Notes under the pieces: model-generated
What the model saw: only the letters and a program-made list of their open reading frames with translations
What the model was told of the DNA's origin: nothing
Database searches by the model: none
Translations under genes and position numbers: made by a program
Origin: Bacillota bacterium
GTDB lineage: Bacteria > Bacillota > Clostridia > Christensenellales > DTU072
Length of the DNA stretch: 64,000 nt
NCBI GenBank assembly: GCA_023394875.1
Contig: JAEXAB010000001.1
Span: 310,001-374,000 of the forward strand
Direction: 5' to 3'
Shown here: positions 50,401-62,400 of the stretch, one piece after another
How the letters are laid out: each line of letters opens with the position of its first letter
How positions within the stretch are numbered: position 1 is the first letter of the stretch

Positions 50401-53400
50401 TCGGTAACCAGACTGATGTCATCGGCAATCGGACAATAGCCAAGGCTTGCCTCTATGGTAGCTAAAGCTTGTCCGTATTCTTCGGAATATTGGGGATTGC
50501 CGTTTTCATCGTCTTCTATTCTGTATTCTACCTGCTCAATACTGTCAAGAAGGTTCTTAGCGGCAGTAAGGTCGCTTAACATATCGAAAAGCGCCTGTCT
50601 CTCGTTTTCCACAATGACAGGTTCTAAGATATCCGACCATAATACAATAGTGTCGTTAATTAGGGCTATTACGTTGTTATAATAGTTATCCGACAGATTG
50701 ATAGAGCTTAAATTCGTGGGCAGAACGCTGAAGATATTTTCGCTGACCGTGCCGAAATTAGCATTCAAAATGCTTTCCAATCTGTCGTTATAGCCGTTAG
50801 TATTATAGAACCAAGCATGGTATAAATTATAGCTTGCGGCATCGTAATACTCTTCCCAAAGGGTGGAGTTTGCGCTGCGTTTTAGTAGATTATCCAGTAA
50901 GAACGCTTTGTTCTCTGCATTTAACTTCTTCTCCAGTTCTAAAATAACGTTAGCCGAAGCGTAAGTATTGATATCTGTTATTATTTGACTTTCGTCAATA
51001 ATGTCTTCATACAGTGTTTCGGCGGCTTCTCTGAACTCATAGATAAAGTCAAGATAGGTGTCGATATTGCTGATAACGTATTCTTTGGACTTAGCAACAA
51101 GGCTGGTTAAGGTGCTTTCGATAACGCTGTTAGCCGAAGAAATAACGGTGTTGTTTATTATTTCTTGTATGTCGCTGTAGAGTCTTTCGAACAAGGACGA
51201 CCTCAAAATATTGTTGAGCTCTTCTATTCTTTCCAAAGTGGAGCTATAACGCATCCATTTATCCCACGCGTACTTCTTGATATACTGCTCGTTGGAAAGA
51301 TTATTAAACAGCTTGTTAATTCTGTTGACCGCGGCTGTTACTTCGGCTACGTTGGTATTATCTCCGGTATAACCTGACATAGAAGACGTCCAAACTGCTT
51401 TTGTCAAATTGCTGTAATTGCCGGATACAAAGTTATTAAACAGTCCGTTTAGTAAGGTATATTCGGCGCCGACAAGGCTCTTTAATAAGTAACCGAATGC
51501 GATAACTTCTTTTATTGTTTCGTCATAACTTCCGTAATAAGCTTCGACATAGTTGTTTGCGTCAACAACGGCGGCTGTCAAGCCCTTTATTTCCACATAC
51601 TGATTGTAAGCAAGGTATGCGTTATAGAAGCTGTAACTTCTGATGTCGGCAAGATACCCGTCGATTATACTTTGATTGAGTCCGGTGATATTCATATCGA
51701 CAACTTGCGTTCTTACCAATACTGCCTTGATCGCGGCATCTATGGCTTTTCTGTTTTGATTGTCAAGTTCTTGTTTCGTCTCATCGAACGTGTCGATAAC
51801 GTCGGAAATTATCTTCAAAGCGGTAGATATGGAGATATTGTGTTCCAGACTTACTCCCTTGTAGATTTCTATAAAGGCTTCTATAGCCGCCATAGGTACG
51901 TTGGAGTAGTCGCCGTTCTTTATTCCGTTAATTACGCTAATTTTGCCATAACTTTGTATATCAAAACGTTGCAGCACGTAAGCCAATGCTCTGACTGCCT
52001 TATAGCTGTCTGCAAGATAACCGTCTGCACCATAATTGTTGCTGTTTGTTATCGGGTTGCCGATATTGTTTACATTGTTGGCATAAGTACGCGCCGTAGT
52101 GATATAACCTTGCAATACCGCATCTGTTGTATCTAGAGCAAGCACAACCCAAACCATTACTAGCTTGAACATATCGTTTGCCGTCCAGTTAAGTTCTTCC
52201 TTGGGATCAGCTTCTTGAGTAGCTCCGTTTAAGATATTAAACTCAGCAGACGGCAAGTTGATTTCTTCATAAATGCTCTCCATTTCTAAGTTTATTAGCT
52301 CATTAAAGCTTATTTCTTTTAGGGAGAAGTCCGAACTATAGCTGTTGATATATGCCGTAGCCTCAGCAAAGTCTTGTAACAAAGTTACTATCTTAGAATA
52401 ATAACTGTTAATAAGGCTGTTATATGCTACGCTTAGGTCATAATCCGAAGAAGCGCGGGTTACGCCTACCAAAATATTGCTGTAATCTATCTTTGTTTCG
52501 TCAAAGAGGCTCTTAACAATCGCAGCTTTTAATGCTCTGACTGTTAACGTTGCGTCGCCGGTATATTTACTAGCCGCCGTCATCAACGCCGAAATGTTGT
52601 TGAAAATAAGGTCGTAAGTAAATCCGCCTTCCTGATATGCGCTCATCGACACGCCCTTAGAAAGGTTATAGGTCTGCAAGGTTTTAGAGGTTACGGTAAG
52701 GATATTACCCAACGTTACTACGTCGACTCTGTTTAATCCCAACAGTACCAGTTTTTCATCGCTGTAGAACTCCGATTTAGCAAGGTTGTTCCAAACAACG
52801 TATTTTAGAATATTTACGTCGTCTTCAATAAGAGCGTTATTAATTGTGTTGGAACCAAGTAGCAAATCTTGCTTAAACTTGTCGTAGGCGTAAGCCTTGA
52901 TTTCCAGTTCGGTTGCTTTGTTATACTTAGCTCTTGCAAAACTTTCTGCCGAAAGCATCAATGCTTTTTGATAATAATCGGTGGTTTCTAAGTAGTATTT
53001 ATCAAACGCCAAAGCTTTCTGATAGACGAACAGCTCATCATACTTAGCGGTGTAAACCTTGATAGCTCCCGCCGAATCTGCGGTATAGTAAATTTGAGCG
53101 TACAGATACTTGAACCAGGCGCTCTGTCTTGCGTAGAGGTTGCGGAACAGATTGGTTACCAAATAGGTATAGGATACCGAATCGCTACCGCTACCAAACA
53201 AACTTCTGATAGAATCAATCTTCTTCTTATAAGCGTTGCCGTTATAGCCCTCAGCCATAATCGCGCCTATGTCTCTTCCTGCAGCTACGCACGCGTCAAA
53301 CGCTAAAGCCTTGTTGCCGTGTAAAGAAATGAGAACGTTTAGTTCATTCTTAACTTCTAAATCGGTTACCGCGGCATATGCTTTATCCCATTCCATTTCT

Positions 53401-56400
53401 TTTAGGTAATCGGAATAGAACTGTTCTAATTTTATATTCTTTTGGTTAATATCGCGCACGCTATCGGCAGAATAATCAAAGCCGTAAGTAGAAGCTAGCG
53501 CATCGTTATAGTAGCATTCTATAGCCACATAATCATATAAGAACAATTTTGCTTGTATTTCGGTAAATTCGGTAAGTCTAGCTCTGATTTTACTCAAAAT
53601 TGCCGGCGCGTCCGTTCCCGTATCGGTTAGCCATGTATTTACTCTTGAGAGTTTTTGCGCGTCCGATAGGTTATAGTTGTCATAAAGCAAAGTATTTTCT
53701 AGCAATACCGCCCATACGTTGTCGTAAATAATGTAGGTAGCCGAAGTATTGTTCTGATACCAATAAACAAACTCATTGTTTAGAAGTTCGCTCATAAGTT
53801 TGCTGTCGGCGTCGTCTATTTCCTTACTTGGTAAATCCAATTGTATTAATATAGTAATACTTGGGTCAATGGACAGGCTTAAAGCAGGGGTGGTAACCGA
53901 ATTAATAACTTCTTCCACTACCACGATTGTTTCTGCCATATCTACGCCCATAAAGAATTTAACTAAAGAGAATATAGCCCCTTGAGTCAATTGAATTGCA
54001 ATACCTTTAATAACGTCGCCTATAATAGCTAAGGTACCTACGCCCCTTGTGGCTCCTTCGATGTTCTGCGGACGGGCGCCGTTGTAGAATTGTTCTATAC
54101 TGTTAATTCTTTCTCTGGTCTCAGCGGCTTGCTCGGAGTCTCCTCCCAAAAGTGTAGAAAGTAATCCCATTACGTTGGTAATCTTAACTTTACCTACGTA
54201 GAAGTTTTCGTTATTTGACAAGCCCGAAGCGTCGATATAAAGGTCGCCGCGGATATAGGATATACCGGCAATCTGCGTAATTTCTCCGGTTGTCTTATTC
54301 ATAACGTTTAGATAAATCTTCGCCTGCAAGTCTTCCAGTATAGATTTAATATTAACGGTTAGGTTAATATCTACGTATATGATGGAATCAACGTCGTTAA
54401 TAAGTTCCAATATAGGAGCTATTTGTCTTGTAAAGCCTTGGGCTGCCAAATCGATATTGGCAATAGATAAGACGTAATAAAGCAGTTCTTCAAGATTATA
54501 GATACCTTTCTCATCGGTAATGTTTATCATTATTTTAGTCTTGAAGTAAACGGTATCCAGACGGTTTAATTCTCTGTATTCTTCTACGCCGCTAACCGTT
54601 GTGCCCGACGACTCAAAACCTACATATAAGCCGTTTAGTTTTATTGTTATACCTAATATAGGTCTCAAATCAGCGGAGCCTGTATTTAGCGGATCATCGC
54701 TCATTGCTACCTGCAAACCGAAAGCAAAGCTCTTGGAGTTTTCGTTTACCTGCACGCCTTTTAGGTATATTTGCAATGCGGCGTCGTTAAACAAATCAAA
54801 ACCGCCGAAACCGAACATTTTTAATAGCGAAGAAATTGCGGCTTTCTTTACAATCAGATAGAAGCCGTCACTGGTTATGTTGGCAGACAGACCTAATTTG
54901 ATATTGTTATTAGCGGCAAAGCGTAAATCTTTGGCTATGCTTTCCCAACTTGCTGCCGACGCGCTATTAGCCGCGCCAAACAAGGAATCGGCAATGTTGG
55001 CGATATAAATCTTGTCGCTGTTGAGGTTGCTTAGGTTGATATACAGATTCTTATTATAGTAAGTTATTACCGCCCATTCTTTGTTCTGGTCAAAATACAT
55101 GCCCTCTGCCGTGCGGTATATCCTAAGTCCTACTCTTAGGGTAGAACCTGACTTTAAGTGGTCAAGGAAGTTGGAATCTTCACCGTTACCAAAGTCTAGG
55201 TCAGCTAAAATATCCAAAGCAATGGTTATTTTGTGAGTATTGTTTAAGGTAAGCAATACTTCGGCAAGACTGGTAATAAGTCCGGTCAGACTCTTTTCCA
55301 GTAGGGTATAAACAGGGTCTTTCGATAAATCTTTGCCCTCTGTAGCTCCCAAATCGAACTCCAGATAAACAGTAGTTCTAATAGAAATCTTGGGTAAAGA
55401 GTTTTCTACTACCACGTAGCCGACAGGGTCGCCGTTTTCATCTTTTTCCAGGCTGTTTTCGTCAAAAGTGATATATTTTTCTTGGTCTAAGTCAAGCTCT
55501 ATGGTATGGATACTTAGGTTAAGGCTTATGCCTCTGCCTGTGGAAATACCCTTGTTGTTTACGCTCTCAAAGCGTATTCCTACCCTTATTAAGTCTCTGT
55601 CGGCGTCGGTAAATATGCCGGGAACTTCTCCACCATAGGTAGCTACGCTGAATATATCCAAAGTAATACTAGGTTCGCCCACCTGCGTAATCATACTCTT
55701 GATATTGTCCATGCCGCCTAAATTAAGGAAGCCTAATACTGCGTAAATGGCGTTGGCGGCTATTTGAATAGTTAGACCGCTCTTTAGTAAGTCAAGGTTA
55801 ACTTGAGCGTTTTCGCTGTCGGCTGCGTTGGCAATCTTAGCAGCCATTGCCGCGGCTACTATAACTTTGGAAACAGAGCCTTCTTCTTCTACGTCAATGC
55901 CCAAAGGATATGCGCCGTTTGAAGCAAAGACGGTACCAAACAAGCCTCTAATATACTCAACGGCGTTCTTTATATATATTCTTTGGATATTAAACCTTTC
56001 GGCGTTGAGATAAATATAGTTGGTTTCTGCTCCTGTAACAGGGTCCACTTCGGAACCAAGGACAAATTGCAGAACAATGTCGTTAACACCGTTTCTTTGT
56101 TTGATATTGCCGTTGCTATCCAAAGCATAAAGGGTTATGGATAGGTCGGTTGTGCTTAGGTTGCCGTCGAATAAGTCAAATAAATTGAACCTTGCTTCCA
56201 TAATTATGCGGTAATAATTGCTTATATCGCTCAGTATGGCAAGTATGGGCGCAAGATCAATTACTTGTCCTTGCAATTCAAGATTAAAGTTCATACCGCT
56301 AAGCAGTGTATTAACTAAAGTTGTGAAATCGTATTCGGTGTTTTCTTCCAAATCCCAACCGAAATCAATTTCCAGTGCGGCGTAAACGTATCCGAAATTC

Positions 56401-59400
56401 TTGTCGAATATCGCAAACTCACCGTTTGAGTCTTTTTGAACTTCTCTTAGATAATCGGCAATGGTTATTGCCTCTCTCTTCTGAATGATATTATGATTTT
56501 CGTCCTCATAATCTACCCAAACTTTCTTGGTAAGTTGATTATCTTCAAATTTGATGCCGGCTTCGCTGAATTTCGCGCTTATATATAGGTTAGCAACTTC
56601 GGCGTCTACTGCGATTATGGAATTATCATACAGTAAGCCAAGTCTTATTTGACCTTGCTCATGCACCGCTTCTACTATTAATTGCGGCAAGTTCGAATAT
56701 GCGTTGTCATAGTATTCGTTAAGTTCATCTAAGTTAGCATCGTCAACGTCCACTTTGTACCAAATTTGAGCGCCGTCTTCGGTAAGCACGTCACTTAGTT
56801 GCACCATAATTTTCTTAGATGCGTCTCTTCTGGGGTTGCCTTCGCTGTCTGTTAATATGGTATAGCTTTGCTGCTTGCGTATAATAAACTTATTCTCGCC
56901 GTTTAGTACAGCGGTCATTTCTTCCTTATAATAGGTCCAAGCGGCAAAATAATACTCGTTGTAAGTCAACTCTTTCTTAGCGTTGGCTACATAGGTTATT
57001 AAGCTGTTGTTTAGATACGCTTCGGCTTTTTCGTTGTTAAAACCGTCCGATGCCACCAGCATATCCCAAGCGTATGCCTTCCAAATAGTGGTTACCGTTG
57101 AGTTATAGCTTCTATAAACGGTGCCTTCAAAGATAAATATATCTTCGCTCATCATAAACTGACCGTTAGAATCTTTAGCTATATTATTTATAGCGCTCAT
57201 CTTGTCGGTTATATTACGGTATTCACCCTCGATATTAGCTTTGATTTCCAACCAGGCTTTGCTCTTTGCATTAAGGTCCAAGCTGCCGTTTGCTATAAAA
57301 TGTCTTTGATAAATAGCCTCATATTCGGCTTTGTCGTCTTCCGACCACATATAGTTCTTTGTAAAATACTCAAATGCAGTCTTCTGTATATACAATAGAC
57401 GGTTAGCCGCAGGTATATTTGGCATAGAAGCTACTGCGCTGGTAGCGGCCAGATAAACGTCGTTAAGGGCTGTTATCTTTGTATATACGTCTTCCAAATA
57501 TAATTCTAAAGCCTTGCCTTTGGCATAATAGAGAGAAAATTCAAGCGCCATTGCCGAAGTTTCGGCTCCGATAGCGTCATCGTCTTCCTGTCTCTCCTTG
57601 AGGTCTTTTACTTCGCTTGCAACTAATTCTCCGTAGATGTCCCAAGCTTGAATTTTCTTTTCTTTGGTTGTTCCGGGAGCGGTTTGCGTTTCCAAAATTA
57701 TACCGGCACGGGTATATTCCTCATCGGAGAGGTTTTCCAAAAGGGCGTCCCACGCGCGCGATTTATCATTATAATTTTCTTCCAATATCTCGCCCATCAG
57801 AGTTAGAATAACGTCTTTCTTGTATTGCTCCTCTTTAAGTTCTCCTACCACTATATCTTCCACAAACTGCTGGAAAGCGCGGTTGGTCAAACTCTTGACG
57901 TCATTGAACGCCTCATTAAGCAATTTCACTAGAACGTTGGCTGTAGCGGTAACGGTAAAGCCGTAAGTATTGCCGATAACACCGCTGATAAAGTCTTCTA
58001 ACGGAGTTTCGTTGATCGTTCCGGGTGCGGCAGAACTTAGACCGGGATTTTTATTTAATTCTAAATTCTTATTGACAGCGTACTTTAAGTACAACGTATA
58101 TTGCATGTAATCATAATCGGTCGCCATAGAGGTGTTGACTACGGGAGAAGCCGATTCGGGAACTTCCTCTTCGGTGCCGCCGCCGAACAGCTTGCCTAAG
58201 TTATCCATAACTTCTTTTGCGGTTTTCTGGAAATCAACTATCTTTATTCTTCCCACGTTGAACGCCGACAAATCAATGTAAAGGGTAAGGAACTCATCTA
58301 TACCGTCGGTCTCTTTAACAAGATAAATGCCGATAATTAATGCTTCGGAATAGTAGCCGTTTTCAAACGTGGTGTTATACAGCTCTAAATAAGCCTCAAT
58401 GCCCGACGCGCTAAGTAGTCCTAAAATGTCTAGTGACAGTTCGGGATTTTCTTCTTTGGCTAAATTGTACGCATTGAGTGTGGCTACCAACTGCATAATG
58501 TTGGCTTTTGCTTCCAACCTGAAAGTAACGTTGGCATAAACCGATTGGATTACGTTAAGTATAACGTCTAAAGCAAAGCTGTCGTCTTTTAATAAAGCGC
58601 GTAGCAAATCGCCAAAATTGATACTTGTCATATCCATTTCGGTTTCCGCAGAATCTTCGCCTTCGGCGCCAAGATTTAATTGACCTTCAAAATATAGTTT
58701 GAAATCAGACGTCCAGTTTTTGTCAATAACGGTGTAATAATCAACGTACTTGCCGTTTACTAATATCTTCTCTCTGATTGACAAGGACAGCGGGTCGGTA
58801 AGAGAAAGCTTAGGATATTCTATGCTCAAGCCTAAGTTAAACAAACCGTCAAGCTCCAGGTCTAGTCCAACTAAGTTACTGCCCAGCGCCTCAATGGTAA
58901 GATTGGGGGTATATCTGTTGAAATAACCCTCTATGTCGATACCTAGCGTTGCCATCAAGGAATAAAGAGCGGCGCCGGTAACTTGCAATAAAATAACCGA
59001 AGTGTTTGCTCCCTCTCTCTGTGTGCTGATACTAAGTATTATTTCCTTAGCAATAGCGCTTGCCGCGGCATTGTTGAGTCTTGCGTTAGTATCGGGAGCA
59101 GCGGGGGAGGGCTGTTGATTATTTCCGCCGCCTGCAATTAAGTCTCCCAAATTAATGCCGAACGCTTCGCTCAAAGCAATAATAATTGCGCTTACGTTAT
59201 GAAGCTTTATAGGCTCTACACCTAAGAACTTCAAAGAAATGTATACGTCGGCAACACCGTCGGCGCCTACTACAACGTACAAGGACAATACGTTGCCAAG
59301 ATAATAATCTCCGGCAAGACCGTATATCTCATCCCAGAATTTTGCGTTTCTCTCGGCTTCGGAAAGGTCGGAATAGAAAGTAAAGAACTCTCCTTGCTCA

Positions 59401-62400
59401 AGTTCTACCATTTTCTGATAGCAGTAGAAACCGTCGTTAATTATAAGTTCATCTATATATTGAGTGGTGCCGGGAGTGGGATTTTCTTGAAGCAGTCTTG
59501 TCTTCATTGCCTTCCAAGCCAGGTCTTTATTGTATTTGAACTCTGCAAGTATATTATTCATATACTCTCTTCTGGGAGCTAAGCCGTTATATAGTGTTTC
59601 TTGATTGTACTTAGAAGTCAGATTGAGGTACAATTCTACATTCTTGAGTTCTTTTAAGGTATTCAAATTGACGTTCGCGCTGATATTAAAATAAGTTGCC
59701 TGAGAGAATACGTCATCTAAAGCAACGTCCAATTGCAAGCCAATTTCGGGGTCGCGGTTATTGAGCCAATAGTTGGCAAACATCTTGACTGCGTAGTCAA
59801 AGTTCCAGTTACTGGCTACGTTTGACAATTCGAATGTTGCTTTACCTCCCCAGCTTAAACCTACGGTGGAAAATTCTTCCACTTCCGCCCAGTCAACGTT
59901 GTCGATATCCTCAGCGTATTCAATAACGGTATCCCTAAACGATACGTCGATATTATGTAAAGTAAGGCCCATTTCCGTTCTGTGGTCTTCAAAATTGGTC
60001 ACTCTACCCATTTCGTCAAGATAAACAACGGCTGATACACCCAAATCTCCGGTAAGATTGAGATTAAGCCTTACTCCGAAGTCAATAGCGCTCAATTCAT
60101 CTTCTAAATCAAGTCCGGCTAAGGCAAAAACAGTTATGAAAGAAGACTTAGTTAAAGCCACGCCGATATTGCTTTCAAGGAACAGCAAGTCAAGATAGGT
60201 GCGCATGTCGATGCCTTCTTCGGCGGCATTCGCTGCGGCAGCCCCTAAAGCGCGGTTATAAGAGGTGTTCAACGTAGCGGCAGAAGCCGGCGCGTTTCCC
60301 GGTTCTTCCACGTCGATGCCCACAAACTGACGTAACGCTTTGGTAAGCGATACAAGGAATGTGGAGTCGAAAATTTCGGTTATTCCTGTTACAACGCTAC
60401 TTACGTTACGCAATACAACGTTGCCGATATTGAAAATATTGGTAGAGACATAAACTTCTCCGGTTAATTTGGAAGCGTTATCTTCTACGCCGCTACCGTC
60501 GTAAATAACCGTTAAAACCTTCTTTACTCCATCAGGACCGAGTTTGTTCTGGGTCATTGTGATTTTGAACTTACTCTTGTAGAAATTGCTGAAAACAAGC
60601 CAAGCTTCAACTTTGATATTGAGGCTGTCGTTCATTTCTCCAAAGAACTGCAAAAGAATGCTTGTTCCCATATCGTTAAGGTCGATAAGAACGGCGCCTT
60701 TAACAAGTAAATCCCAGGCAACAGCCGAAAAGATAACATCCCCGGGTTGTGCATTGGCATAGTCATCACGTTCATCTTTCTTGTCTTTTATTTCTTTTTC
60801 TGCGGCTACGAAACGCTCATCCATTTCCCTTCTTTGAGCATCGGTTAAATTATCTTTCTTATAATATTCCGACCACGCTAAGGCTTTAAGAGCATTTTCG
60901 GTCATTGACGTACCTTTGTTTGCATCAACTATCTGTTGATAGTGGGCGTTCAAATCGGCTTGCCTGAATTCGGAATTGCTAAAGAGTGAGCTGATAGCGT
61001 CGGTAAGGTCATAATCGTTACGATTGGTTGTGTTACCCTCTCCCAATCTGTTTCTAATAAACAAAGACGCTTCCACCGCTACATAAATTGCATCGGGCAC
61101 GCCGTCCGTTGCTCCTTCGGGCGGATAGGTGTTGTTACTGGACACTCTGTAATTAGGTCTCTTAGCAGGGTCTACGCTGACGCTTATATTTCCTACGCTA
61201 AGGTCTATTTTGTATACGTTATCCAAGCCTAGTGACAAAGTAATGTCAAGACCGTTATTCATATCCAGTTCCAGATCCAGACTGTCTATGGTAACAAAGT
61301 CGGAAACTTGGGCAAAGTTGAGCATGGTCAGCACAACTCTTATAGCGACTTCCGATAATTTTACCGATACCTTGCTGTAGCCGTAAAGGACTTCTAAAGA
61401 AACTTCGGTATTATTGACAATAGACGGGCTTGCGTGATTTATTGCATAACCGCTATAATTACCTTCTCTTGGATTAAAGGCGTTTGCCAATTGCTCCAAA
61501 GTAGCGGGAGCATTGGAAACTGCAGACGGATTGTTTATTATATTGCCGTTGGCGTCATAATAAGTAAGCGCGGCGGCATTAATAGGATTTATCACCGCGA
61601 AACTTGCCATTCTTTGTCTTACGCGATAGTAAGTAACGGCATATAATTCCTGTGTAGTAACGTTTCTGGACGTATATTTGGCGTTGACTTCTTTCTCCAG
61701 ATTTTCGTTAAAAACTTGTTCGTAGCGTATCTGATAATCTTCACTCTCACGAATAGCCGCAGAAGTGGCGTTCTTATATTTGCCTGCGTATAAGTTATCT
61801 TTATCGGCTCTTAGTTCGTCAATTACGCTTAACGCCGTACGGTTTTGCAAAGTCGCATAGGCGGTAGATTTAATGTAAACCGCTCTCAAATAATTTTTGA
61901 TTTCCTGAACCGTTAATTCCAGCTCACTTTCCATAAAGGCTTTTTGCTCGCCCAAAATACCTGTTTTATTATAGGTTTTATCCCAAATAGTTTCGTATTT
62001 GGCAACTAAATCTTTATAATAACCGTAAGCAGCCGACTGGAGTTTGTTAAAGAACAATCTTTCGTCAAATTCATAATCATCGTCATCGGAAACGCCGCTT
62101 TCCAATCTGTCTTTTTGCTCAGCCAGATCATAAACGCTGATTTTCAGGACGTTTCCGTTACCTTGCTGCATGGGATTGATAAAAGCCACAAGCACGTTAT
62201 TGTTATAAATATTAATAACACCGGCATCGGTTATGGAGAATACTCTGGAAGTATTCTTTAACGTCATTTCGTTTTCGTAGTCAGTAAAATTGAAGTTGTT
62301 GTTGACGTTGTTGTAGTTGTACAAGTAAATAAATCCATCATTGCCTACCAGATATTTATAGTTGGTAATGGGATAAGATCTGGAATAATCCTTGTAGAAA

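Noticed and set aside
48290..53820. A separate gene within the giant frame
   Set aside because: The minus-strand frame is continuous through this block, and I saw no ribosome binding site with start codon marking a new gene.
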